A stretch of DNA of 64,000 nucleotides, from positions 13,049 to 77,048 of the forward strand of contig JBEEJZ010000027.1 of NCBI GenBank assembly GCA_041168905.1, in the 5' to 3' direction. Below the pieces are notes generated by a model. It ran no database searches. It was not told where the DNA came from and saw nothing but the letters and a program-made list of their open reading frames with translations. Both the position numbers and the translations under genes were made by a program. Below are positions 34,572 to 44,012 of the stretch, piece by piece; within the stretch, counting starts at the first letter, position 1; every line of letters starts with the position of its first letter. The stretch comes from JBEEJZ01 sp041168905 (GTDB lineage: Bacteria > Pseudomonadota > Gammaproteobacteria > Burkholderiales > Burkholderiaceae_C).

Positions 34572-34738
34572 GGTCTGTCTCCTTGTCATGGGTGTGGGTG
34601 CATGGCTTGCATGCGTGTGCGGGATTTTGCAGCGGGCTGGGCCGTGCGTGCCACCTCAAACATTACCCACCAAAATGTCACAGATTTTGATATTTTCAAC
34701 ACAACAATAAACGACTAGGTATGCAATAAAGTTGAGGC

Positions 34739-35461
34739 ATGAGTATTTCCCGTTCCAACCTGCCCCAGGCCGTCTTGTTTGACGCCTACGGCACCTTGTT
34801 TGATGTGTACAGCGTGGCTTTGCTGGCCGAGCAGATGTTTCCCGGCAAAGGCCAGGCATTGAGCGTGCTGTGGCGCGACAAGCAAATCGAATACACCCGC
34901 CTGGTGACCACCAGCAATCACGGTCGCCATTACCAGCCCTTCTGGCAGCTGACCCGCGCCGCGCTGGTCTACGCCATCAAGAAGACTGCAGGCTACGACC
35001 ACACCCAATGGGCCACCAGCGATTTCGACAGCAAGGTCGAACAGTTGCTCAATCAGTACCACCACCTCAGCGCCTTCCCGGAAAACCGCGACGTGCTGAG
35101 CACCCTGAAAGCGCGTGGCATACAGACTGGCATCCTGAGCAATGGCGACCCGGCCATGCTGAACATGGCGGTCAAATCTGCCGGGCTGGACGGTCTGCTG
35201 GACCACGTCATCAGCGTGGATGGCATCCGCAAGTACAAGACCCACCCCGACGCCTACGCCCTGGGCGAGCAAGCCTGCAAGCTCAGCGCCAGCCAGATCG
35301 TGTTTGTCAGCAGCAACGGCTGGGACGCGCTGGCCGCCACCTGGTACGGCTACCAGACACTGTGGGTGAACCGTGCCAACGCCCCCTTTGAAGAGCTGGG
35401 CACTCAGCCGGTGCGGACAGGCAGCACCTTGCGCGACGTGATGGGCTTTTTTGACGCCTAG
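34739..35461 (+). CDS. (S)-2-haloacid dehalogenase, type II
   Basis: A 240-residue HAD-superfamily hydrolase of the L-2-haloacid dehalogenase group, replacing the halogen of short 2-haloacids with hydroxyl (chloroacetate would give glycolate). Nucleophile Asp15 in LFDAYGTLFDV; motif II ILSNGDPAML; catalytic Lys in GIRKYKTHPDAYAL; motif III FVSSNGWDALAA. The SNG and SSNGWD forms are those of true dehalogenases. Placement between glycolate-, and glyoxylate-using genes makes haloacetate use plausible. It is divergent from the panE-like gene over a 167-bp gap in which I see no firm promoter. Confidence 0.88.
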   Translation: MSISRSNLPQAVLFDAYGTLFDVYSVALLAEQMFPGKGQALSVLWRDKQIEYTRLVTTSNHGRHYQPFWQLTRAALVYAIKKTAGYDHTQWATSDFDSKVEQLLNQYHHLSAFPENRDVLSTLKARGIQTGILSNGDPAMLNMAVKSAGLDGLLDHVISVDGIRKYKTHPDAYALGEQACKLSASQIVFVSSNGWDALAATWYGYQTLWVNRANAPFEELGTQPVRTGSTLRDVMGFFDA

Positions 35462-35530
35462 GCACGTTTCTGGCCGGCCTTAACTGATCCTCGTTTTTTA
35501 CTGTTTCAACACTTCCTGGAGCACTCCACC

Positions 35531-37735
35531 ATGACGCAAAGAACCCAAGCTCACCGCCTGCAAGTGGCCAGCAATCTGCACGCCTTCATCAACGAGCAAG
35601 TGCTGCCCGGCACCGGCATCAAGCCCGCCGCCTTCTGGAAAGGTTTTGATGCCATCGTGGCTGACCTGGCCCCCAAGAACATCGCCCTGCTGGCCGAGCG
35701 TGACCGCCTGCAAACCGAGCTGGACAGCTGGCACAAGGCCCACCCTGGCCCTATTAGCGATATGACCGGCTACCGCGGGTTTCTTGAAAAGATCGGCTAC
35801 CTGGTGCCCCAGCCCGACAAGGTGAAAGCGACCACCACCAAGGTGGACGCCGAGCTGGCCAAGCAGGCCGGCCCACAGCTGGTGGTGCCGATCCTGAACG
35901 CGCGCTATGCCCTGAATGCCGCCAACGCCCGCTGGGGCAGCCTGTACGACGCCCTGTACGGCACCGACGCCATTCCCGAAACTGGCGGTGCAGAAAAAGG
36001 CAAGGCCTACAACCCGGTGCGCGGCGCCAAGGTGATCGAGTACGCGCGCCATGTGCTGGATCGCACCGCACCGCTCAAGAAGGGCTCGCATGTCGATGCT
36101 GCGGGCTATGTCATCAAAGGTGGCAAGCTTTCGGTCAAGCTCAAGGACGGCGGCAGCACCTCGCTGCAAGACCCCGAACAACTGGTCGGCTACCAGGGCA
36201 AGGCCTCTGCACCCTCGTCGGTGCTGCTGCAGCACAACGGCCTGCACCTCGACATCCAGATCGACCGCAGCACCACCATTGGTGCCAGTGACGCCGCTGG
36301 CGTGAGCGACCTGGTGCTGGAAGCTGCCTTGTCCACCATTCTCGACCTCGAAGACTCCGTGGCCGTGGTTGACGCCGATGACAAGGTGCTGGCCTACGGC
36401 AACTGGCTGGGCATCCTGAAGGGCACCCTGACCGAAGAAGTCGCCAAGGGCGGCAAGTCGTTTACCCGGGGCCTGAACCCTGACCGCCTCTACACCGCAC
36501 CCGACGGCAAGGGCGAGGTGCGCCTGCATGGCCGCTCGCTGATGTTTGTGCGCAATGTGGGCCACTTGATGACCAACCCTGCCATCCTGTACACCGCCAA
36601 GGACGGCAGCACACTCGAAATCCCCGAGGGCATCATGGACGCGGTGGTGACCACCACCATCGCCCTGCACGACCTGGCCAAGAGCAAGAAAGACGCCATC
36701 CGTAACTCCCGCAAGGGCAGCGTGTACATCGTCAAGCCCAAGATGCATGGCCCGGCCGAAGTTGCTTTTGCGGCCGAACTGTTCAGCCGCGTTGAAAAAA
36801 TGCTGGGCCTGCCCGAGAACACAGTCAAGCTGGGCATCATGGACGAAGAGCGCCGCACCAGCGTCAACCTGAAGGCCTGTATTGCGGCGGCCAGCAGCCG
36901 TATCGCCTTCATCAACACCGGCTTCCTGGACCGCACCGGCGACGAGATGCACACCGCCATGCACGCCGGCCCCATGCTGCGCAAGGGCGACATGAAGTCC
37001 AGCGCGTGGATTCAGTCTTATGAGCGCAACAACGTGCTGGTGGGCCTCTCCTGCGGCCTGCGCGGCAAGGCGCAAATCGGCAAGGGCATGTGGGCCATGC
37101 CCGACCTGATGGCCGCCATGCTGGAGCAAAAGATTGCCCACCCCAAGGCCGGCGCCAACACCGCCTGGGTGCCCAGCCCCACCGGTGCCACCTTGCACGC
37201 CCTGCACTACCACCAGGTGCTGGTCAGCGATGTGCAAAAAGAGCTGGAAAAGATCAAGCTCAAGACCGAGCGCGACACCCTGCTAACCGGCCTGCTGACC
37301 ATCCCCGTGACGGCCACCCCCAACTGGACAGCCGCCGAAAAGCAGCAGGAGCTGGACAACAACGCCCAGGGCATTCTGGGCTACGTGGTGCGCTGGGTGG
37401 ACCAGGGCGTGGGCTGCTCCAAGGTGCCCGACATCCACAACGTGGGCCTGATGGAAGACCGCGCCACGCTGCGCATCTCCAGTCAGCACATGGCCAACTG
37501 GCTGCTGCATGGCGTCGTGACGAAAGCCCAGATCACCGAAACCTTCGAGCGTATGGCTGCTGTGGTCGACAAGCAAAACGCCGGCGACCCGCTGTACCAG
37601 CCCATGGCCGGCAACTTCAAGACCTCCATGGCCTACCAGGCCGCCTGCGACCTCGTCTTCAAGGGCCTGGAGCAACCCAGCGGCTACACCGAGCCCCTGC
37701 TGCACGCCTGGCGCCTGAAGGTGAAAGCGGCCTGA
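35531..37735 (+). CDS. glcB: Malate synthase G
   Basis: A 734-residue malate synthase G condensing glyoxylate and acetyl-CoA to malate. The length matches the G isoform. Landmarks: LNARYALNAANARWGSLYDALYGTD, ILDLEDSVAVVDADDK (Mg/glyoxylate region), RSLMFVRNVGHLMTNPA, GSVYIVKPKMHGPAEVAFA with the active-site Arg region nearby, LGIMDEERRTSVNLKACI, FINTGFLDRTGDEMHTAMHAGPM and GKGMWAMPD. GGAG precedes the ATG by ten bases and a strong terminator follows the stop. It offers a second outlet for glyoxylate besides Gcl. Confidence 0.96.
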   Translation: MTQRTQAHRLQVASNLHAFINEQVLPGTGIKPAAFWKGFDAIVADLAPKNIALLAERDRLQTELDSWHKAHPGPISDMTGYRGFLEKIGYLVPQPDKVKATTTKVDAELAKQAGPQLVVPILNARYALNAANARWGSLYDALYGTDAIPETGGAEKGKAYNPVRGAKVIEYARHVLDRTAPLKKGSHVDAAGYVIKGGKLSVKLKDGGSTSLQDPEQLVGYQGKASAPSSVLLQHNGLHLDIQIDRSTTIGASDAAGVSDLVLEAALSTILDLEDSVAVVDADDKVLAYGNWLGILKGTLTEEVAKGGKSFTRGLNPDRLYTAPDGKGEVRLHGRSLMFVRNVGHLMTNPAILYTAKDGSTLEIPEGIMDAVVTTTIALHDLAKSKKDAIRNSRKGSVYIVKPKMHGPAEVAFAAELFSRVEKMLGLPENTVKLGIMDEERRTSVNLKACIAAASSRIAFINTGFLDRTGDEMHTAMHAGPMLRKGDMKSSAWIQSYERNNVLVGLSCGLRGKAQIGKGMWAMPDLMAAMLEQKIAHPKAGANTAWVPSPTGATLHALHYHQVLVSDVQKELEKIKLKTERDTLLTGLLTIPVTATPNWTAAEKQQELDNNAQGILGYVVRWVDQGVGCSKVPDIHNVGLMEDRATLRISSQHMANWLLHGVVTKAQITETFERMAAVVDKQNAGDPLYQPMAGNFKTSMAYQAACDLVFKGLEQPSGYTEPLLHAWRLKVKAA

Positions 37736-37780
37736 GGCCTATGCTAATGGAGCTGGGCTCGCCCAACTCTTGCTGACTGA

Positions 37781-37806
37781 ACGGCACCCAAGGGTGCCGT
37801 TTTCAT
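37781..37806 (+). terminator. Rho-independent terminator after glcB
   Basis: ACGGCACCC-AA-GGGTGCCGT is a perfect 9-bp inverted repeat followed by TTTCATT, 46 bases after the glcB stop. Confidence 0.8.
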
Positions 37807-37857
37807 TGCGGGAGAGGCCCTTCGCCCGGACGTGACGGGCGTTGGGCAAAAAGCGAA

Positions 37858-39138
37858 TCAGGACTTGTCCATCGCCCGAACCTTGTCGCCACCCGCCACC
37901 GAGTAGGTGATCGGCAGCTTGCGCGTGGCCAGGAACTGTTCGAGCGTCTCGCCTCGGAAAGCGGCATAGACGGCCGGGTTGGGCACGCCCAGCACGGCGG
38001 CCATTTTTTCAAGCACAAAAAAGATCACGCCGCGGCGGATCATCTCGATCCACTTGCGACCACGGATCAGGTCTTTTTCTTCTTCGCTCAGGCTGTGTTC
38101 GGTGGCCAGGGCCTCGAAGTCGTTGACGAAGCGCGCGCGGTGCTCGGGCCGGATCAAGGCGTGCAAAAAGCGGTTGATGCGCAGGTTGGCGTGGCTGCGT
38201 GCGTGGGTAAAGGGGTAGGTGCCCTGTAGCGCACCCGCACCCTCGAGCTCGTGGCCGATGTGCTGGCGGTGGGCATCCACCGCCGCCACATCGGGCTCGC
38301 CGCCCAGGTCTTCGAACACCAGCGTGGCGATGTTGGTGACCGAAGGCGCGTAGGTCTGTTTGTGCACCAGCTTGACCTGCTGCGACAGCGCGCCGCGCAT
38401 GATGAGCCACATGATGACTTCGGCGCCTTCCATGCCGCCCTTGGCCGCGTACTCGGCGATGCGCATGTTCACGAGTTGCTCTGGGGCTTTTTCGAGTAAC
38501 TCGAGGAATTCGGCGTCCCAGGCTTCGTTGAGGAAGCCCGCGCGCTCGCCATGCACTTGGTGCGACAGGCCACCCGTGGCCATGATGGCCACGTTGATGT
38601 CTTCAGGATAGCTCTCGATGGCGCGGCGCAGCGCCTGACCGAGCTTCCACATGCGCTTGGCACTGGGCACAGGCAGTTGCAGCACACCCACCTGCAGCGG
38701 CACCACCTGACCCGGCCACGGGCCGCGCTCGTCGCCCAGCATGGACAGCGGCGACAGAAAGCCGTGGTCCACCGGCTTGCCCTGAAAGAAGGACATGTCG
38801 AACTCGTCGGCCACCAGCGACATGCCGATGTGCTGCGACAGGCCCAAATGGCCGATGGCCGGGGCCACTTCGCGCGGGCCGCCACCCTCGTCGGCCGCCT
38901 CGTAACGGTCGTCGATGCCCAGCACAAAGGCAGAGTAGTGGTCGAGGAAGAAAGACGTGATGTGATCGTTGTAGATCATGAAGATCACGTCGACCTTCCT
39001 GTTGTGCACCCAGCCACGGATGGCATCGAAGCCGTCAAAGATCGGCTTCCACGCCGGGTCCTTGTGCTTGCCAGTGTCTTTGGCAAAACCAATGGTGGGA
39101 GAGTGCGAGGCGCCGATTCCCCCGACGATGCGTGCCAT
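37858..39138 (-). CDS. Gallate / protocatechuate 4,5-dioxygenase, fused LigB-LigA type
   Basis: A 426-residue extradiol ring-cleavage dioxygenase. The LigB-type catalytic domain spans about 1-280, with Fe ligands His12 (GASHSPT), His59 (YNDHIT) and Glu240 (GMEGAEVIMW) and the catalytic His193 (GGLSHQVHG). A LigA-type domain follows at about 300-410 (NRFLHALIRPEHRARFVNDFEALATEHSLSEEEKDLI). One-chain LigB-LigA fusions of this size are typical of gallate dioxygenases (GalA, DesB), whereas protocatechuate 4,5-dioxygenase is usually two proteins. The quinate operon here makes protocatechuate, so either ring acid could be the substrate. Downstream pathway genes (hydratase, aldolase, lactonase) are not in the window. 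Confidence 0.88.
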   Translation of the reverse strand: MARIVGGIGASHSPTIGFAKDTGKHKDPAWKPIFDGFDAIRGWVHNRKVDVIFMIYNDHITSFFLDHYSAFVLGIDDRYEAADEGGGPREVAPAIGHLGLSQHIGMSLVADEFDMSFFQGKPVDHGFLSPLSMLGDERGPWPGQVVPLQVGVLQLPVPSAKRMWKLGQALRRAIESYPEDINVAIMATGGLSHQVHGERAGFLNEAWDAEFLELLEKAPEQLVNMRIAEYAAKGGMEGAEVIMWLIMRGALSQQVKLVHKQTYAPSVTNIATLVFEDLGGEPDVAAVDAHRQHIGHELEGAGALQGTYPFTHARSHANLRINRFLHALIRPEHRARFVNDFEALATEHSLSEEEKDLIRGRKWIEMIRRGVIFFVLEKMAAVLGVPNPAVYAAFRGETLEQFLATRKLPITYSVAGGDKVRAMDKS

Positions 39139-39159
39139 GGTGGTTGTCCTGTTTGAAGA

Positions 39160-40122
39160 TCAGTCGAGTGCGGCCTTGGCCTTGACGATCACGCCTGCCA
39201 GCTTGGTGGATTCAGCCTGGATGTAGGCGTTGAACTGCTCGCGTGTGGGCGTAAAGGGCTCGTAGCCAAACGAAACAAACTTCTCGCGCACATCGGGTTC
39301 GGCCAGGGCCTTGGCGATGTCGGCGTTGATCTTGTCGGCCACGGCTTTGGGCAGGCCTTTGGGCGCAGCGATCGCGGTCCAGCCGCTGACTTCAAAGTCT
39401 TTGGGGCCACCAGCTTCAGCCACAGTGGGCACGTCCTTGTAAGCTGGCAAGCGCTTGGGCGCGGCAATCGCCAGGAACTTGAGTTTGCCGGCGCGGTACA
39501 ACGGGCCCGCAGTGGCGCTGGTGCCCATGGCAAAAGCCAGCTCGCCTGTGGCCACGCCGGTATAGAGCTGGCTGGTTTCCTTGTAAATCACGTGCTGCAT
39601 CTCGGTGCCAGTCACGGTCTCGAACAGGGCCGAACCCAGGTGCACGGGGTTACCCACCGACCAGGAGCCGTAATTGAGCTTGCCCGGGTTGGCCTTGGCG
39701 TCAGCCACGATGTCTGCCACGTTCTTGTACTTGCTGTCGTTGGCGGCGGTGAAGAAGAAGTAGGTCTTGAACAGCGGCAGCAGCACATCAAAGTCGGCGG
39801 CGGCGTTGTAGGGCAGCTTCTTGAACAGGTGCGGGTAGGCCGTCAGGTGCACGTTGTCCAGCTGGATCAGGTCGGTGCCGTCGGTGGCGCCGCGCTTGAA
39901 GGCGTCGATCGCGATGAACCCATTGCCGCCCGGGCGGTTTTCCACGATGACGGACTGACCCCAGGCTTTGGAGAGTTTGTCAGCCACCAGACGGGCGACG
40001 CCTTCGGGGCCACTGCCCACCGGGAAAGGGGTGATGATGCGCACGGGCTTGGTCGGAAAGGTTTGAGCCTGGGCGGCCAACGCCAGTCCGAGGGTCAGGG
40101 CGGTGAGGGTGCGTTTGAACAT
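39160..40122 (-). CDS. Bug/TctC family periplasmic solute-binding protein
   Basis: A 320-residue tripartite tricarboxylate transporter receptor. Signal peptide FKRTLTALTLGLALAAQAQ, then the family opening PTKPVRIITPFPVGSGPEGVARLVADKLS, VIVENRPGGNG, GDxxxxxx-type LNYGSWSVGNPVHLGSALFE and VPTVAEAGGPKDFEVSGWTAIAAPKGLP. It sits 21 bases upstream of the dioxygenase gene, so it probably binds gallate, protocatechuate or a related acid. No TctA/TctB membrane genes are adjacent, as is common for orphan Bug proteins in this family. Confidence 0.92.
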   Translation of the reverse strand: MFKRTLTALTLGLALAAQAQTFPTKPVRIITPFPVGSGPEGVARLVADKLSKAWGQSVIVENRPGGNGFIAIDAFKRGATDGTDLIQLDNVHLTAYPHLFKKLPYNAAADFDVLLPLFKTYFFFTAANDSKYKNVADIVADAKANPGKLNYGSWSVGNPVHLGSALFETVTGTEMQHVIYKETSQLYTGVATGELAFAMGTSATAGPLYRAGKLKFLAIAAPKRLPAYKDVPTVAEAGGPKDFEVSGWTAIAAPKGLPKAVADKINADIAKALAEPDVREKFVSFGYEPFTPTREQFNAYIQAESTKLAGVIVKAKAALD

Positions 40123-40228
40123 GGGGGGTCTCCAAAAAATCTTGAGCGGGGTCAATTCGCAGAAGGCGAATGGGCTGCGATTTTGGGAAATCCAACCCGC
40201 CCTGAAAAGATGCCAGGATGGTTAGCGC

Positions 40229-40245
40229 GATAACATGGAGTTATC
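40229..40245. promoter_or_regulatory. LysR-type T-N11-A inverted repeat
   Basis: GATAAC-ATGGA-GTTATC is a perfect inverted repeat containing T-N11-A, in the gap between the divergent lysR and tctC genes, 18 bases before the lysR ATG. A good candidate for the primary binding site. Confidence 0.6.
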
Positions 40246-40262
40246 ACCGAAGCCCGTACGCC

Positions 40263-41168
40263 ATGAAACTCAACGCCCTGCAAGCCCTGGTAGCTGCCAT
40301 CGAGGAAGGCAGCCTGCGCGGTTCCGCACGCCGCATGGGTGTGTCGCAACCGGCCGTGACCAAGCTGGTGCGTGAGCTGGAAATTGAGCTGGCGGCGCCT
40401 CTGCTGGCGCGGCATTCACAAGGCGTTCGCCCCACACCTCAGGGCCAGGTGCTGTTTGAGCACGCGCTGAAAGTGGCGCGGGAGCTGGCCACGGCCACCG
40501 ACCAGATTCAGCAGCTGGGCGGCCAGATGAAAGGCGAGATCCAGGTAGCGGCCGTGCCGGTGGCCATGATGCTGCTGATTCCGGAAACCTTGCGCACCTT
40601 TAGCCGGGCCTTCCCCGACATTCGACTGCGGGTGAGCGAAGAGCTGTTTGTGGAACAGCTGCAAAAACTGCGCAACGGCCAAGTGGATCTGGTGGTGGGC
40701 GGCATCCCGGAAGGCCTGCCCAGCGGGGAGTTCATCGCCGAAAGGCTGATGGACACGCGCATGGTGGTCGTGGCGCGGCGCGGTAGCCGTCACGCCCGCG
40801 CCAAGCGACTGTCCGAGCTATCCCAAGCGACCTGGGTCTACACCGGCACCTCAGCGCAGACGGGATATGCCAGCCGTCTTTTTGAAGCTCACGGCCTGCC
40901 TGCACCTCCCGTAGGTGCGATGGTGAACTCCACGCTATCGCTGCTTGCTCTCATCGGCTCGGGTGACCTGCTGGGGCTTATGCCCAAACAGATCATCAGC
41001 CACCCCTTGGCCGGGCAGGACATCGTGGAAGTGCCACTGGAAGAGCCCGGCCTGCCGCTGACGGTGGGCGCCATCATTCGTAGCGACTCCGTGGTGTCTC
41101 CCGCCATTCGTCAGTTCATCACGCACCTGCACCGAGCGGCGCATCAACTGAGCACCAGCTCGGCGTAG
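40263..41168 (+). CDS. LysR family regulator of the dioxygenase locus
   Basis: A 301-residue LysR regulator: HTH MKLNALQALVAAIEEGSLRGSARRMGVSQPAVTKLVRELEIELAAPLLARHSQGVRPTPQG; effector domain from about residue 92 (GEIQVAAVPVAMMLLIPETLRTFSRAFPDIRLRVSEELF). The ATG at 40263 is preferred over a GTG/ATG further upstream that would cover the T-N11-A repeat. Divergent from tctC and the dioxygenase, which it likely activates with the ring acid as coinducer. Related regulators of gallate and protocatechuate loci are of this type. Confidence 0.9.
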   Translation: MKLNALQALVAAIEEGSLRGSARRMGVSQPAVTKLVRELEIELAAPLLARHSQGVRPTPQGQVLFEHALKVARELATATDQIQQLGGQMKGEIQVAAVPVAMMLLIPETLRTFSRAFPDIRLRVSEELFVEQLQKLRNGQVDLVVGGIPEGLPSGEFIAERLMDTRMVVVARRGSRHARAKRLSELSQATWVYTGTSAQTGYASRLFEAHGLPAPPVGAMVNSTLSLLALIGSGDLLGLMPKQIISHPLAGQDIVEVPLEEPGLPLTVGAIIRSDSVVSPAIRQFITHLHRAAHQLSTSSA

Positions 41169-41272
41169 AAGTCGCTCCCCCGCGGCCAGGTCTGCACTTT
41201 GGGGTCGCGCCGCTCACGCACAACGACATCAAACCCAGGAATCAGGTGTACGCCGAGACATCTTGCTCCCAC

Positions 41273-43621
41273 TCAAAGCGCCAACATGATGGTCTGACCC
41301 GCCGCCCTTGAGCAGCAGCTCAGCATGCGCTTGTTGGTAGCGCGCTCGGTCTTGGTCAACACCTTGTCGCGGTGATCAACCTCGCCTTCGACCACGGTAA
41401 CTTCGCAGGTCCCGCACAGGCCCTCGCCACAGTCGCAAGGGACGTCGATACCCGCCGATTGCAGCGCCTGCAGCAGTGTGCGGTCGGCGGGCACCAGCAC
41501 GTCCAGGCCAGAGTCCTTGAGCCGCGCAACGAAAGCATGCTCCTTGCCCGGGTCCAGTGCGCCTGCTTCCGCATGAAAGTGCTCAAAGTGCAGCACTCCT
41601 TGGGGCCACTGTTCGCTCAAGGCTTCCAGCTCGTCGATCAGCCGGCCCGGGCCACAGGCGTAGACGCTGGTGCTGGCAGTCACAGAGGCCAGCATGTGCG
41701 GCAGGGACATGCGCTGGCCTGCGGCCTTGATGTACAGACTCAAGTGTTCACCATGGTCTTGCTGCAGCCTGGCAAGCAGGGCCATGTGCTGACGTGAGCG
41801 CCCGGCGTAGTGCAGCTCGTAGGGTTTGCCCAATTGCCTGAGCCGGTCTGCCATGGCCATCATGGGAGTGATGCCTATGCCCCCGGCAATGAGCACGAAG
41901 TGCTCGGCTGACTCGTCGAGCCGGAACAGGTTCCTGGGGCCGGCAAGTTTCAGCACATCACCCACAGCCAGTTCGTCACAGAAGTGCCGCGAGCCACCAC
42001 GGCCCTCGTTTTCGCGCTGCACCACCACCTGCAGCGTCTTGCGGTCGGCAGCCTTCCCACACAGGGAGTATTTGCGCCGGTACCCGCCAGCGATGAGATC
42101 CACATGCGCACCTGCCGTCCAGGCGGGCATGTCGCCACCCTCCGGGTCAGCCAGCACCAAGCGGCACAGCCCAAGGCCCTCAGAGTGCCTTTCGCGGACA
42201 ACGACCGTGCGGGCGATATTGCCCTTGGCTGGTGGCCCGATGTAAAAGTCCATGCTGTGGCGGGAGACCACGGCTGGATCGGCGCGCTCGGGGTTTTGCG
42301 CCGGGTCCCATTCAACCCACAGTTCTTCGGGCCCACGAAACGAGGTGTTGGGCAGGAAATCAAACTTTTGGCCCGGTACCAGGCGCATATGCGGCAGGCG
42401 GCGGGCAAACTCTTCCAGGAACACCCTCATTTGCATGCGCCCGATGTTCTTGCCCATGCACTGGTGCGCACCGTAGCCGAAGGTGAGGTGTTCCACGGCG
42501 TTTTCGCGGTACAGGTCCACGTTGTCGGGGTTCTCGAAATGCAAGGGGTCGAAGTTGGCTGACGCCTGAACCAGCAGCAGCTTGGCACCTTTGGGAATGA
42601 GCACACCACCCACGTAGGCATCGGCGGTGGCCACACGACGCCAGGCAATGATGGAGCCAGCCACGCGCAGGCACTCCTCCACCGCGTTGGGTATCAGCGC
42701 CGGGTTCTTGCAGATGGCGTCCCAGGCCTCGCGATGCGTCAACAGCGTCATGAAGGCGTTGGCTGTGGCGTTGGAGGTAGTCTCGTGCGCAGCCGCCAGG
42801 ATGGCCATCATCATGGAGCGCAAATAGGACATCGTGACGATGTCCGGGTGCTTGTGGTGCTGTCGGATGCTCTCGAACATCCAGCCTTCGCCATCCGGTT
42901 GGGCCATCATGCCGTCCAGGATTTTTTGCGCGGTTTGCCAGAACCGGCCCACGCTCTCGGCGATCTGCAGCTGTTCCTGTGCGGTGGGGCGACCCCAGGT
43001 GTTGAGCGTGTGCGCCACGGCGAACTGGCGCAGCTGCTCGGCACCGTCGTCGGGTACACCCAGGAATTTCAGAGCGATGTTCAGCGGAATCTCGTAGAAC
43101 ATCTCACGCACGAGGTCGGCGCGGCCTTGGTCAACAAAACGGTCCAGGTACTGCCGCGCCAATGCTCGCACCGTGGGCTCGTACGTCACCAGACGCTCGG
43201 GCAGGAATGCATCCATCAGCAGGCGCCGGCGCGCCATGTGGTCGGGCTCGTCCTCGTTCACCATGGTGCGATTCATTGCAAAGCCATAGCCCTGCAGGAT
43301 CTGCATCACCTCGGGCGTGGCGGGGGTGATTTTTTCCAGCGCTATCGACGGAGAGAACAGGATGTTGTCGCGGAACACCGCCTTGACGTCTTCATACCGT
43401 GTGACGACCCAGTAGCCCAGCTGAGGGCTCCAGAAGATGGGCTGCTGCTCGCGTGCCCAGCGCAGGTATTGCGCCGGTGCCTGCATGTAAGCGGACTCAA
43501 ACGGGTTGAATGCGGCAGCGTTGTCACTCACCGGGCACCCGTTGGGAGCCACGGCCCGCCCCATGAGAGCCTGGTGGTCTACAGGACAACGGCCTGTTAC
43601 AGGGGGCACGACAGATTTCAT
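41273..43621 (-). CDS. Self-sufficient cytochrome P450, CYP116B type (P450-reductase-ferredoxin fusion)
   Basis: A 782-residue natural fusion. Residues 1-450 are the P450: I-helix AAAHETTSN (the A(A/G)xxT segment), K-helix region EECLRVAGSIIAWRR, and heme loop FGYGAHQCMGKN with Cys388. Residues 470-680 are a phthalate-dioxygenase-reductase-like module: YRRKYSLCG for FMN, IAGGIGITPMMAMADRL for the nicotinamide, and YACGPGRLIDE. Residues 695-782 are a plant-type 2Fe-2S ferredoxin with CDCGEGLCGTC and a distal Cys. Domain order and length match CYP116B1/B2, which oxidise aromatic ethers, thiocarbamates and alkanes with NADPH. GGAG before the ATG at 43621 decides the start. Its own substrate is not evident. 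Confidence 0.93.
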   Translation of the reverse strand: MKSVVPPVTGRCPVDHQALMGRAVAPNGCPVSDNAAAFNPFESAYMQAPAQYLRWAREQQPIFWSPQLGYWVVTRYEDVKAVFRDNILFSPSIALEKITPATPEVMQILQGYGFAMNRTMVNEDEPDHMARRRLLMDAFLPERLVTYEPTVRALARQYLDRFVDQGRADLVREMFYEIPLNIALKFLGVPDDGAEQLRQFAVAHTLNTWGRPTAQEQLQIAESVGRFWQTAQKILDGMMAQPDGEGWMFESIRQHHKHPDIVTMSYLRSMMMAILAAAHETTSNATANAFMTLLTHREAWDAICKNPALIPNAVEECLRVAGSIIAWRRVATADAYVGGVLIPKGAKLLLVQASANFDPLHFENPDNVDLYRENAVEHLTFGYGAHQCMGKNIGRMQMRVFLEEFARRLPHMRLVPGQKFDFLPNTSFRGPEELWVEWDPAQNPERADPAVVSRHSMDFYIGPPAKGNIARTVVVRERHSEGLGLCRLVLADPEGGDMPAWTAGAHVDLIAGGYRRKYSLCGKAADRKTLQVVVQRENEGRGGSRHFCDELAVGDVLKLAGPRNLFRLDESAEHFVLIAGGIGITPMMAMADRLRQLGKPYELHYAGRSRQHMALLARLQQDHGEHLSLYIKAAGQRMSLPHMLASVTASTSVYACGPGRLIDELEALSEQWPQGVLHFEHFHAEAGALDPGKEHAFVARLKDSGLDVLVPADRTLLQALQSAGIDVPCDCGEGLCGTCEVTVVEGEVDHRDKVLTKTERATNKRMLSCCSRAAGQTIMLAL

Positions 43622-43760
43622 GACTTGCTCCAAAGCGCCATATTTTGCACGGACGAATGGGGCGTGAGACCACCCGGGCTGGGTAGGCCGAAACGAACGG
43701 TACAGGTCAACGTCTGACCAAAAAATAGCGCCATAATTAGCTCTAAATTAGGAGTCGAAG

Positions 43761-44012
43761 ATGGAAGCCATTTATGCCGATGTCATGGTCAGCATGTCCG
43801 AGTTCAAAAAAAACCCGGCGGCTGTTTTGCGTGCAGCCCATAGCCGGCCAGTAGCGGTTTTGAACCACAACAAGGCCGCGTTTTACATGCTGGAGCCCGC
43901 CTTGTTTGAGGCCATGCTGGAAGAGCTGGCAAATCAGGAACTTGGCCGCACGGTGCTGGCTCGTATGGGGGAGCGAGCACAAGCAATCGAGGTAGATATC
44001 GATGCCATCTGA
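43761..44012 (+). CDS. Type II antitoxin, Phd/YefM-RelB-like
   Basis: An 83-residue antitoxin with an N-terminal DNA-binding fold (ADVMVSMSEFKKNPAAVLRAAHSRPVAVLNHNKAAFYMLEP, the Phd/YefM-like pattern) and a C-terminal toxin-binding helix (LEELANQELGRTVLARMGER). GGAG precedes the ATG. The last 11 bases overlap the toxin gene, so translation is coupled. It should repress its own promoter, in the 139-bp gap after the P450 gene, where TAATTAGCTCTAAATTA is a loose inverted repeat. Confidence 0.85.
   Translation: MEAIYADVMVSMSEFKKNPAAVLRAAHSRPVAVLNHNKAAFYMLEPALFEAMLEELANQELGRTVLARMGERAQAIEVDIDAI

Noticed and set aside
35498..37237. Minus-strand open frame of 579 codons
   Set aside because: Entirely antisense to malate synthase G, which has full-length family similarity.
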